Origin: Flavobacteriaceae bacterium EG-1
GTDB taxonomy: Bacteria; Bacteroidota; Bacteroidia; Flavobacteriales; Flavobacteriaceae
Direction: 5' to 3'
Length of the DNA stretch: 64,000 bases
NCBI RefSeq assembly: GCF_009649685.1
Contig: NZ_WJPK01000001.1
Coordinates: 1,492,760-1,556,759 of the forward strand
Shown here in pieces: positions 54,885-62,611 of the stretch. The stretch's first letter is position 1. Every line of letters starts with the position of its first letter. The notes below the pieces were generated by a model, which did no database searches, had not been told where the DNA came from, and worked only from the letters and a program-made list of their open reading frames with translations. Made by a program: the position numbers and the translations under genes.

Positions 54885-56354
54885 TTAATTATTCAAATAA
54901 CTATTAACTGCAGCCGCTCTTTGTGAAACATGAGAATTAAGTTCACTAATAGCCGCTTGAAAGTCTGAACTATTATTTAAAAATGTGAATCCAGGTTCTT
55001 CTATAGTTGCATATGGTTCTACTAAACTAGAATATGAGCTATAGAGGGCTTGCATTGAACTAACATTAAAAGGTCCATCTACCACATCTTGAACATAGCC
55101 ATCATAAATAGCTTTGTAAACTTGGTCTTCATATAGATAGGATATTAATGGCCATTGGGCAGCAACAACATCTGAAAAATCAAGTTCGGGGGAACCACCT
55201 TGATTTCCTTCTTGCAAAGCTTCGTTATTGTCCCATGGAATCCACGTTAATTTATTGTTTTCAGGATTATTATACAGAAAATAATTATGCGTCATTCTAC
55301 CATATGTATCCCAATTTTGAATTACAGTATTTACCGCTAAATAGTTTAAGAAAACATCGGTATCGAAAACAGCTTCTAAATTCGTGCGCCATATAGCAGC
55401 ATCTGTCGTTCTTGAACCATCATTTAAAATATCAAACAAGGCTTCAACATCTGTAAAATCGGCTTCATCTTCATTATTTTTCTTTACATATTCATCTTCG
55501 TCATAAGTTCCAGTGGCAAAGCTAGCAGCATCACCATCGGGTTTGTACAAGTTTCCATCTTCATCTCCAAATTGATCCTCTAAAACAGTATCGTCTACCT
55601 CTTCTACTAAAGTATAAACTCCAAAATATTGCGGCCCTTCACCATAATCTACATATACTGTATAAAAAGCTGTATGTGATACCGCCAACCCAGCATTTTT
55701 AAATACATCTGCAGCTACTTTTTCGCGCAACATGGATTTATCATTGTAGTTATTTTTTAGACTTAGTTTTTTAAATCCAAAAAAACGCTGGTTTTTTATC
55801 TGAGGATAATCATCCTCAAATTCATCAAAATCTAGTTTGAATGATAATTTAAGGATACCTGATTGCCAACTACTTTGCAAACTGGAATTTCCTTTAAATC
55901 GAACCCCTACTCGATACCATTCTTTATCATTATAAAAAACTTCTGCAGGTACAAAAATTGGATCTTCTTCTGAAAATGAATTACTTCCGCCTCCCCGACT
56001 ACCCGCACCAAAGGTGCCATATAAATCCGTCATGTCATCCAACATAGTTTGCCATCTAGTTTCAGAAATAACAATATCTAGTCTCTTGACGGTATTATCT
56101 TCAAAAACTTCTTCAAAATTGGGGTCTACATCATTACTATGTGTTTCTATAGTCCAATCAGTAGCATCAAAATCTGCATCGTCTATAACAATTTGGTCAT
56201 CATCGTCTGTTTCTTCAATATCTTCAACAACTTCCTCTTCATCGGTCACTGTTGCTAATTCATCATCATCACTACATGAAGAAAAAGTAAGTAATGACAT
56301 GCCAAAGAGAAGTGCAATAAAAAGGAAATTGAAATTCCTGCTAGTTACTTTCAT
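54885..56354 (-). CDS. CotH family protein-kinase-like lipoprotein
   Basis: The 489-residue lipoprotein (lipobox FSSC, Cys27, followed by SDDDE) has an acidic linker (about 30-65) and a CotH atypical kinase fold. Landmarks are VGVRFKGNSSL (about 148-158), LSLKNNYNDKSMLREKVAAD (about 199-218), QNWDTYGRMTHNYFLY (about 350-365) and LTWIPWDNNEAL (about 373-384). The Asp residues in NWD and PWD are the likely catalytic and metal-binding residues. In Bacillus CotH phosphorylates spore coat proteins; here secreted neighbours could be substrates. It follows the EF-hand gene by 32 bp in one transcript. Confidence 0.9.
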   Translation of the reverse strand: MKVTSRNFNFLFIALLFGMSLLTFSSCSDDDELATVTDEEEVVEDIEETDDDDQIVIDDADFDATDWTIETHSNDVDPNFEEVFEDNTVKRLDIVISETRWQTMLDDMTDLYGTFGAGSRGGGSNSFSEEDPIFVPAEVFYNDKEWYRVGVRFKGNSSLQSSWQSGILKLSFKLDFDEFEDDYPQIKNQRFFGFKKLSLKNNYNDKSMLREKVAADVFKNAGLAVSHTAFYTVYVDYGEGPQYFGVYTLVEEVDDTVLEDQFGDEDGNLYKPDGDAASFATGTYDEDEYVKKNNEDEADFTDVEALFDILNDGSRTTDAAIWRTNLEAVFDTDVFLNYLAVNTVIQNWDTYGRMTHNYFLYNNPENNKLTWIPWDNNEALQEGNQGGSPELDFSDVVAAQWPLISYLYEDQVYKAIYDGYVQDVVDGPFNVSSMQALYSSYSSLVEPYATIEEPGFTFLNNSSDFQAAISELNSHVSQRAAAVNSYLNN

Positions 56355-56386
56355 TTAATTTTATTTAATTAATTCTCCTTTAACTA

Positions 56387-56665
56387 TTATTTTTTAGATG
56401 GTCTTTTAGGCTTAGGAGCTTTTTCGAATTCTTCTTCAGAGATAAAACCATCTTCATTAGCATCAATGGTATCAAAATTTTCGGCTAAAGGTCCTTTTAC
56501 TTCACTTTTAGCAAGTTTACCATCTTCATTGGCATCCATTTCTTTAACCAGTTTTTCAAATGTTGGTCTTTCCTTTCTTTCTCCACCTTGTGCCAATACA
56601 CTTGATGCTGCAAAAATTGACATTCCAAAAACTAGTACTGCTGTTTTAATTTTGTTTATTTTCAT
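56387..56665 (-). CDS. Small secreted EF-hand protein
   Basis: The 92-residue protein has a signal peptide (about 1-25, ending VLAQ) and two EF-hands with intact loops, DANEDGKLAKSE (about 44-55) and DANEDGFISEEE (about 68-79). It is therefore a calcium-binding protein in the periplasm or outside. The EF-hand pair and the EVKGPL-ENF linker are nearly the same as the C-terminus of the YHYH lipoprotein at 43949-45118. First gene of the EF-hand-CotH operon, under the ECF-type promoter at 56691-56721. Confidence 0.9.
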   Translation of the reverse strand: MKINKIKTAVLVFGMSIFAASSVLAQGGERKERPTFEKLVKEMDANEDGKLAKSEVKGPLAENFDTIDANEDGFISEEEFEKAPKPKRPSKK

Positions 56666-56690
56666 GTTTATTATTTTATGTATTTGATAG

Positions 56691-56721
56691 TTTAGATGAG
56701 ATTGTTTTTTAAAACTTGTGC
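56691..56721 (-). promoter_or_regulatory. ECF-type promoter, copy 4 (EF-hand/CotH operon)
   Basis: Minus strand GCACAAGTT (56721-56713, one change from the other copies), 14 bp, CATCTAAA (56698-56691), 25 bp before the start codon. Confidence 0.76.
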
Positions 56722-56742
56722 AGTACTATGTTAAATAAAAGC

Positions 56743-56770
56743 AAAAAAAAGACCCTCATATCTGAGGGTC
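56743..56770 (-). terminator. Terminator of the sigma/sensor operon
   Basis: GACCCTCA and TGAGGGTC form an 8-bp stem (loop of 4), with eight T following on the minus strand. Confidence 0.92.
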
Positions 56771-56832
56771 GTAAGTATTGAATACAATTATTTTAAAATA
56801 GAATAATTCCTTTGAAAAACATCAAATAGTCA

Positions 56833-57339
56833 TTAGTGACCAGGAGGTGGAGGCCTATTTTCAGGTCCTCGACCACCTGATGGAGGTCCTTCATGATTTC
56901 CAGGACCAGGATGGTGTAAAGCATCTTTTAAGATTAAAGTTAAACGTTCTGCTTGATCTTCATTACATAAATCATTAACAGACCTAAAGAAATTGAATGT
57001 TGCTAGTTCTCTCTTTTTTTCTTTATTGGCAATAACTGTAATAAGTGAATCTATAGTAAAACTATTTACAGTATCGTTAGTTATAAAATCAAACAAAGCA
57101 TCTTTTGACAATTTCACTTCGTCTAAAATAGTTCTGATTTCTTTTCGATGCGCCGTATTTAACTTATTGAATTGCATCAATTGATTTTCATCAAACTTTA
57201 ATTCTTTAGCCATAAATCTTGAAGGACCAATATTCGTTGGTTCTCTTTTTCCCATACTTCCAAAATGTTTGACAAGGAAAAATCCATTCATCATTATTAA
57301 GAAACCCAATAAAATATATAAGAGTAAATTTTTCTTCAT
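56833..57339 (-). CDS. Spy/CpxP/CnrX-like periplasmic sensor protein
   Basis: The 168-residue protein has an N-terminal membrane helix (about 5-23), a periplasmic helical domain of the Spy/CpxP/ZraP heavy-metal-sensor type (about 40-135; ELKFDENQLMQFNKLNTAHR) and a His/Pro/Gly-rich tail (HHPGPGNHEGPP, ending PPPPGH). The tail could bind metals. It is the third gene after an ECF sigma factor and a small membrane protein, so it may be the sensory arm of that system, as CnrX is for CnrH. Confidence 0.8.
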   Translation of the reverse strand: MKKNLLLYILLGFLIMMNGFFLVKHFGSMGKREPTNIGPSRFMAKELKFDENQLMQFNKLNTAHRKEIRTILDEVKLSKDALFDFITNDTVNSFTIDSLITVIANKEKKRELATFNFFRSVNDLCNEDQAERLTLILKDALHHPGPGNHEGPPSGGRGPENRPPPPGH

Positions 57340-57348
57340 AATCTTAAA

Positions 57349-57675
57349 TTAATAAATATAGGTGTCAGAAATAGTGGAAGAAATGCCATAAACATCAGCA
57401 AAATCAGAAATTTCTTCTGTATAATTATTTGAAGTATTTGTATTGAATAACAAGGCAGAAGCATTTAAGAAAATGAAACAAATAAGTGCAGCGGCCTGAT
57501 ATTTAGGAGTAAACCAATTTAAATATCTTACACCATCAATCTCCTTCTCTTTCTCTTTTGTAATTCGGTTCATCACTTTATCCTTAAAGAAAGGGGGGGC
57601 TTTTACCGTTTCAATCTTCGAAACACTTTCTAAAGTCTCATCAACAAGCTGGTTTATATTAATTTTATCTTTCAT
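57349..57675 (-). CDS. Small membrane protein, putative anti-sigma factor
   Basis: The 108-residue protein has a cytoplasmic N-terminal part (about 1-55), one membrane helix (about 60-80, AALICFIFLNASALLF) and a short periplasmic tail. No zinc-finger anti-sigma motif is present. The place directly after an ECF sigma gene and the size match CnrY-like and other small anti-sigma factors, but the role is inferred from context. It has its own ECF-type promoter, inside the 3' end of the sigma gene. Confidence 0.7.
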   Translation of the reverse strand: MKDKININQLVDETLESVSKIETVKAPPFFKDKVMNRITKEKEKEIDGVRYLNWFTPKYQAAALICFIFLNASALLFNTNTSNNYTEEISDFADVYGISSTISDTYIY

Positions 57676-57698
57676 ATTCTTAGATTTCGTATCTAATA

Positions 57699-57729
57699 TT
57701 TAGATGCACAATTCAAAAAAAACTTGCGC
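57699..57729 (-). promoter_or_regulatory. ECF-type promoter, copy 5 (anti-sigma/sensor genes)
   Basis: Minus strand GCGCAAGTT (57729-57721), 14 bp, CATCTAAA (57706-57699), 23 bp before the start codon. The first element overlaps the sigma stop codon. It suggests feedback on the anti-sigma and sensor genes. Confidence 0.78.
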
Positions 57730-58310
57730 TAACTTTCATTTTTATTATAATAATTTTGCAGTAAGACTTGAAGATTCTTTTTAGCTCTAAATAACAATGA
57801 TTCAATTGAAGATATACTTTTTTCTGTAATATCTGCCACTTCCTGGTAACTCAAATCTTCAATTTTATTTAAAGTATAAACGGTGCGTTGTGCTTCTGGA
57901 AGTCTATTTATAGCAGCAAATAATATTTCATTTTTTTCTTTATTCTCTAAAAGTACTCCTGGGTGGTTGAATTCTGTAAAATACGAGCTACGGTCTAAAG
58001 GTGTGTCATTACCAACTAAAGATTGCATAAATCCAAAACGTTTTTTTGTATTTTTCTTACGAATAAACTCCAAACATTTATTTGTTGAAATACGGTAAAT
58101 CCAAGTTGAAAGTTTTGAATCTCCCTTAAATTTACTAATTGAATTAAAGACTTCAATAAAAACATCCTGAGCAATATCTTCCGCATCTTCTTCATTCGGT
58201 ACAAAAGAAATACAAGTACTAAAAACCTTTTGTTGGTATTGATCTAGGAGCTGACCATAGGCTTGATTAGATCCTTCTCGCAATGCTTTTATAAAGTCGG
58301 CTTCTTGCAA
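57729..58310 (-). CDS. ECF-type RNA polymerase sigma factor
   Basis: The 193-residue sigma factor has region 2 (about 15-85; EDAEDIAQDVFIEVFNSISK, LSTWIYRISTNKCLEFIRKK) and region 4 (about 130-185; LPEAQRTVYTLNKIEDLSYQEVADI, SIESLLFRAKKNLQ), with no region 3, typical of ECF factors. The five matching promoters in the same 8 kb make it the most likely factor to read GCGCAAGTT-N14-CATCTAAA. The motif is not found in front of the sigma gene itself. Confidence 0.93.
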   Translation of the reverse strand: MQEADFIKALREGSNQAYGQLLDQYQQKVFSTCISFVPNEEDAEDIAQDVFIEVFNSISKFKGDSKLSTWIYRISTNKCLEFIRKKNTKKRFGFMQSLVGNDTPLDRSSYFTEFNHPGVLLENKEKNEILFAAINRLPEAQRTVYTLNKIEDLSYQEVADITEKSISSIESLLFRAKKNLQVLLQNYYNKNES

Positions 58311-58422
58311 ATGGGGCTTTTTTGAGTTGCAAAATACGTAAAATCAAGATAGAATTAGAATCAATAAATTTCAATAGTATTTAAATTTTTATTCACTTCA
58401 TCAATAAAAATCAGCTAACAAT

Positions 58423-61400
58423 TTAATTTTTAGCAATGTAAGCGAACAGATCACGAATTTCCTGATTATCCATTCCTGTTAAGAGGCGTTCTGGCATAAG
58501 AGACATTTTATTAGGGTTCAAAGAATCTATTTGATTGGTAGCAATAGTGGTAAGTTCCCCACTCATTGATTTTATGGTAATTGCTTTATTACTTTTTGCT
58601 ACCAATGTACCAGTAACGATACGCCCATCGTTTAAAAATACTTGATAATTAACAAAACCTTCTCTAATGTCTGCGCTAGGGTCGACTACATTAAAAACCA
58701 TATATTTACTATTGTTTCGATCATAACCAGTTAAATCTGGACCGATATCGCCACCTTCATCAAATAATTTATGGCAAAGACCACATCTATTTGTATATAA
58801 GGCTTTACCAACAGTTGCGTTGCCTTCTCCATCATTTAAAATAGTTAGAATCTCAGCCATTCGCTTATTCTTATCTTCAGAAGAAGCAGGTCCGTTATTT
58901 GGCCATAAATTTGATATTGTTTTTGAAATTTCCGTATCATTTAACAATTGCATTTGTCGTACAAGTTGTTCTGGTACATCTTCAACTGGAATCTTCTTTT
59001 TTACTTCTATCAGGTGTAAGAAATCTTTTGCCCATTTAGGACGACTCACAAATAAATTTAATGCGGCAATTTTTAAAGTCTCGTTACTTCGTAAATCAAT
59101 TGCATACCAATCTAACACTTGGCTAACAATTTCTGGGTCATCAAAATTAGCAAGAGCTTTTAAACACGCCTCTCTAACCAATACGCGATAATTCTTATCG
59201 CGCATGATACTTAAAAATATGGGAATCGATTTTTCAATTTTAGATTCTCCGATTAATTTAATGTAGGCCAACCTATTTTCAATATCTTCATTTTTATCTA
59301 TGATTATCTCAAGAGCTGCTGTAATTGCCTTTTCTTTCTTTTGACCTATATCAAAACTCAATGGCGCATTACCAAACATACCAACATAAGGTTGAACAGC
59401 TGCAAGTAATTCTTTAGGTAAATCGGTCATTTCTTTCCCTATCATACCCTCTTGAAGTCCATTCCATAAATACTTTGCTTGCTTTTTACTTGGAATATTT
59501 TCAAATAAAAAAGTAGCATCTTCAAGGTCATGAAACTTACCTTCCAAAATTAATCGCTGCATTAATCGCTCTAAAACAAAATTTTGAACAATTGGTTTTT
59601 CCCAAAACGATTTATCCTTAAATAGTTCGATAACTTCTTTTTGATTATTTTGAAATTTTGATTCTAACGACCACCATAATAACATAGGTATATCCGAATC
59701 GGTTACATCTTTTTCATTACTCATTAAAACTTTAATAATTGGCAGTGAAATTTTTACTGGTAGTCTTTTAGTTGATGTTGCTAGTTGACTTCTAACCTCA
59801 ACATTTGCTTCGGTTTTAGCCATCTGCAACAATTTAGCAGCAATCGCATTTGAGGCATTTTTTGAGTCACCTATAAAACGTATTGCCCACATTCGAACAA
59901 AAGGGTTATTATGAGAAAGTGCTGCTTTTGTTATTTCATCATTAAGACCACCACATAAATTTATAGCCCAAAATGCTTCAAGAGCAGTTTGCGAATCTGC
60001 CGTAGACATTAAAGACCTTAATTTTGGAACAAGTGCTAAATCTTTACGGTCGCCAATCTGTCTAAGTGCCTGTTGTCGAAACCACTTATTTTTGTTAGAT
60101 AAAAGTTCTATCAATTTATCATTAGAATATGTACTAATATCGAAACTTTCTAATCCTGTTTTATCTTTACCTTGAATCCTATAAACTCGTCCTGTGGATT
60201 TGTCCCATGTATCATTTGGATCAACATGAGTTAATCTACTATCATACCAATCGGCCATATAAATTCCGCCATCAGGGCCAACTTTTATATCTACCGGTCT
60301 AAACCACTGATCTTCTGTTTCTAAAACCCTATTTACATCTACAGTTTTAAATGTAGATCCATCTTCTTCAATAGCACTTAATTGAACGAAATTTTGAAGT
60401 GAGTTTAGTGAAAAAAGTTTGTCGTTATATTTTTCAGGTAATGAAGCACCCTCATACTTTATCTCTGCGTGCGTAAAACGAATTTGCTCACCTGTCATTT
60501 TTAAATCGTCTAATACACCAAAAGCATACGGATTTGTTAGGTCGCCATGCTTACCCCAGTTTTTGCCATAGTAAGCACCTTGCTTAAAATACATTAAACG
60601 GGTTACACCATTATGACCAGAAAATATTCTTCCTTTTTCATCAATTTCAACATGCCACGTATTACCTCCTCCTTCAGCAAAAACTTCAAATACTTTTTTT
60701 TCAGGATGATAACGCCAAATTGCTTGTCCTTGAAAAAAAACATTTTTAGAATTTTCGGCATTAATATTATTAGTAACTGTACTACCTGTAGCGCCATACA
60801 ACCATCCATCTGGCCCCCACCGTAAACTATTCGCTACGGCATGTGTATCCTCAAGTCCAAAACCATTTAATACTACTTCTGGGTTACCATCCGGAATTCC
60901 GTCTCCCTCTTCATCTGGATAGGCTAATAAATATGGAGGGTTCAGCACCCATATTTTACCCCTTCCAAACGTTACGCTCGTGGCGATATTCAAATCTGAA
61001 ATAGCAATAGTCTCCTTATCATAAAAACCATCGCCATCAGTATCTTCAAAAAAAGAAATTTTATCAGCACCGGCCACACCTGTGGGGGGTGGTAACGGAA
61101 CGGTATCATATTTAACTCTTAAATAATTATCCATCCCCATAACTTTTAATCCTTTTGGATAAGGATATTGGGTGTATTGCACTACCCAAAGTCTGCCACG
61201 TTGATCAAAATTCATTTCAACCGGCTGATTAATTTGAGGTTCAGATAAAATTAAGTCTAGTTTTAAATCATTAGAAATTTTAAAATTCTTCAATGCCTCT
61301 TTCGAAGGTGTTGGTTCTGAGTCGTCTGAAAGCACACCAACACCTTCAAAACTTTTCATATATTCTGCAACCTTATCGTTGCCCGCTACACTTTCAATTT

Positions 61401-61524
61401 CATTTGATTTACTGATATCTTCATTACAGGCTACTAACAATAATGAAGTTACACATGCTAAGAAAAAATGATAGCTATGGTTTTTTATTAAATTATTGAT
61501 TTTCAATATTTTAAATACATTCAT
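58423..61524 (-). CDS. PVC-type propeller/HEAT/heme c lipoprotein (membrane-bound dehydrogenase-like)
   Basis: The 1033-residue lipoprotein (lipobox LVAC, about Cys33) has a beta-propeller (about 80-445; EMNFDQRGRLWVVQYTQYP, VANSLRWGPDGWLYGATG, VDIKVGPDGGIYMADWYDSR), HEAT-like repeats (about 460-880) and a C-terminal cytochrome c domain with heme motif CGLCH (about 916-920) and possible Met ligand in SLMPERL. The order is that of the Planctomycete-type PVC dehydrogenases. It probably oxidises a sugar or alcohol outside the cytoplasm and passes electrons through heme c. It heads an operon with the oxidoreductase and transporter on its other side. Confidence 0.9.
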   Translation of the reverse strand: MNVFKILKINNLIKNHSYHFFLACVTSLLLVACNEDISKSNEIESVAGNDKVAEYMKSFEGVGVLSDDSEPTPSKEALKNFKISNDLKLDLILSEPQINQPVEMNFDQRGRLWVVQYTQYPYPKGLKVMGMDNYLRVKYDTVPLPPPTGVAGADKISFFEDTDGDGFYDKETIAISDLNIATSVTFGRGKIWVLNPPYLLAYPDEEGDGIPDGNPEVVLNGFGLEDTHAVANSLRWGPDGWLYGATGSTVTNNINAENSKNVFFQGQAIWRYHPEKKVFEVFAEGGGNTWHVEIDEKGRIFSGHNGVTRLMYFKQGAYYGKNWGKHGDLTNPYAFGVLDDLKMTGEQIRFTHAEIKYEGASLPEKYNDKLFSLNSLQNFVQLSAIEEDGSTFKTVDVNRVLETEDQWFRPVDIKVGPDGGIYMADWYDSRLTHVDPNDTWDKSTGRVYRIQGKDKTGLESFDISTYSNDKLIELLSNKNKWFRQQALRQIGDRKDLALVPKLRSLMSTADSQTALEAFWAINLCGGLNDEITKAALSHNNPFVRMWAIRFIGDSKNASNAIAAKLLQMAKTEANVEVRSQLATSTKRLPVKISLPIIKVLMSNEKDVTDSDIPMLLWWSLESKFQNNQKEVIELFKDKSFWEKPIVQNFVLERLMQRLILEGKFHDLEDATFLFENIPSKKQAKYLWNGLQEGMIGKEMTDLPKELLAAVQPYVGMFGNAPLSFDIGQKKEKAITAALEIIIDKNEDIENRLAYIKLIGESKIEKSIPIFLSIMRDKNYRVLVREACLKALANFDDPEIVSQVLDWYAIDLRSNETLKIAALNLFVSRPKWAKDFLHLIEVKKKIPVEDVPEQLVRQMQLLNDTEISKTISNLWPNNGPASSEDKNKRMAEILTILNDGEGNATVGKALYTNRCGLCHKLFDEGGDIGPDLTGYDRNNSKYMVFNVVDPSADIREGFVNYQVFLNDGRIVTGTLVAKSNKAITIKSMSGELTTIATNQIDSLNPNKMSLMPERLLTGMDNQEIRDLFAYIAKN

Positions 61525-61544
61525 CTTAATAATTTAGGAAACTA

Positions 61545-62567
61545 TTATTTTAAATACTTTTCTAGTAGTACTGTTTCTCCTTTGTTTCTTTTACTTTCAT
61601 CAGCTGCCTCCATAAAAGCATATATTTCTAAAGTTTCATTTGGTAAAACGGGAGCATCATGTGATTTAAAAAATTTTACAATTTCTGAAACAATAGATGA
61701 GTAGCCATCATGTGGACCCATAGTTAAGTTTCCTTTTTCACCAAAAGCTATACCTCCGAAACCAATCTCCCAATGTGGTCTTCCTCGATATACCCCTACT
61801 CGACCATCGTGCCAAGTACCATAAACAACATCGTTTTGTTCTGTAAAATCTCTACGGATACTCTTAATTCCTGTTCCCATAACTGTAAAAAGTAATTCTA
61901 CACCGTGCACACCATACCAAAATAAATCCGTATGACTAGGTTCTATATAACATGGACTATAAGTTGTTGCACCCATTACTTTGCCTATTTCATTTTTGTT
62001 TCTAATGGCATCTGCGTTTTTCAAAAACCGCAAAGATGAAGATGAAAATATGGGTACTTTCAATTCATTCGCCGCCTTATATATTTTTTTAACATCAACA
62101 AAAGATGCAGCCACAGGTTTATCAATAAACATTGGTTTACCTTTTTTCAGCACTTCTATTGTTTGTTTAAGACGAACACCCCCGTCATTACTTTCTAATA
62201 AAATCACATCCACTTGATCCAAAAGTTCTTGAATCGAATCTACAATCTTCACACCCATTTCTTCCATTTCTTTGGTGTACTTAGGAATTCGACTGTAACT
62301 AGATTCAATGGTTGAACTACCTAAAGGAAAAGCAGCAACAACGGGAAAGCCTGCAATTTCCTCAGGTGCATTTGGGTCGTTCAATAACTTTGTATATTCA
62401 ATGCAATGCGATGTATCAAGACCTATCATGCCAACTTTAACAATTTTCATTTTAAGAGGCAAATTAGGATAAATATTATGTGGAATTAGACATAATCCGG
62501 TACCAGCTAATGTTATTTTTTGAATAAAATTACGTCTGTCATTATTTGTAGTTGAAGTTTTCAACAT
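61545..62567 (-). CDS. Gfo/Idh/MocA family oxidoreductase with Tat-like signal
   Basis: The 340-residue NAD(P)-dependent sugar oxidoreductase family protein begins with a twin-arginine motif (DRRNFIQK, about 10-17) and a hydrophobic segment, so it may be exported. The Rossmann start is VKVGMIGLDTSH (about 43-54, lacking the usual third Gly), and MFIDKPVAAS (about 143-152) is the E/D-K-P motif of the family. Substrate unknown. 20 bp before the PVC-type gene, with which it is probably co-transcribed; the Nramp-related gene lies 44 bp upstream of its start. Confidence 0.9.
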   Translation of the reverse strand: MLKTSTTNNDRRNFIQKITLAGTGLCLIPHNIYPNLPLKMKIVKVGMIGLDTSHCIEYTKLLNDPNAPEEIAGFPVVAAFPLGSSTIESSYSRIPKYTKEMEEMGVKIVDSIQELLDQVDVILLESNDGGVRLKQTIEVLKKGKPMFIDKPVAASFVDVKKIYKAANELKVPIFSSSSLRFLKNADAIRNKNEIGKVMGATTYSPCYIEPSHTDLFWYGVHGVELLFTVMGTGIKSIRRDFTEQNDVVYGTWHDGRVGVYRGRPHWEIGFGGIAFGEKGNLTMGPHDGYSSIVSEIVKFFKSHDAPVLPNETLEIYAFMEAADESKRNKGETVLLEKYLK

Positions 62568-62611
62568 ACCATTAAACTTACTTTACATAAAATGTATTTC
62601 ATAGAAATAGG

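Noticed and set aside
56393-56400. TTTAGATG, the -10-like half of the ECF promoter
   Set aside because: No -35-like AACTTGCGC stands 14 bp away; it is inside the EF-hand coding sequence. CotH is likely read through from the EF-hand promoter.
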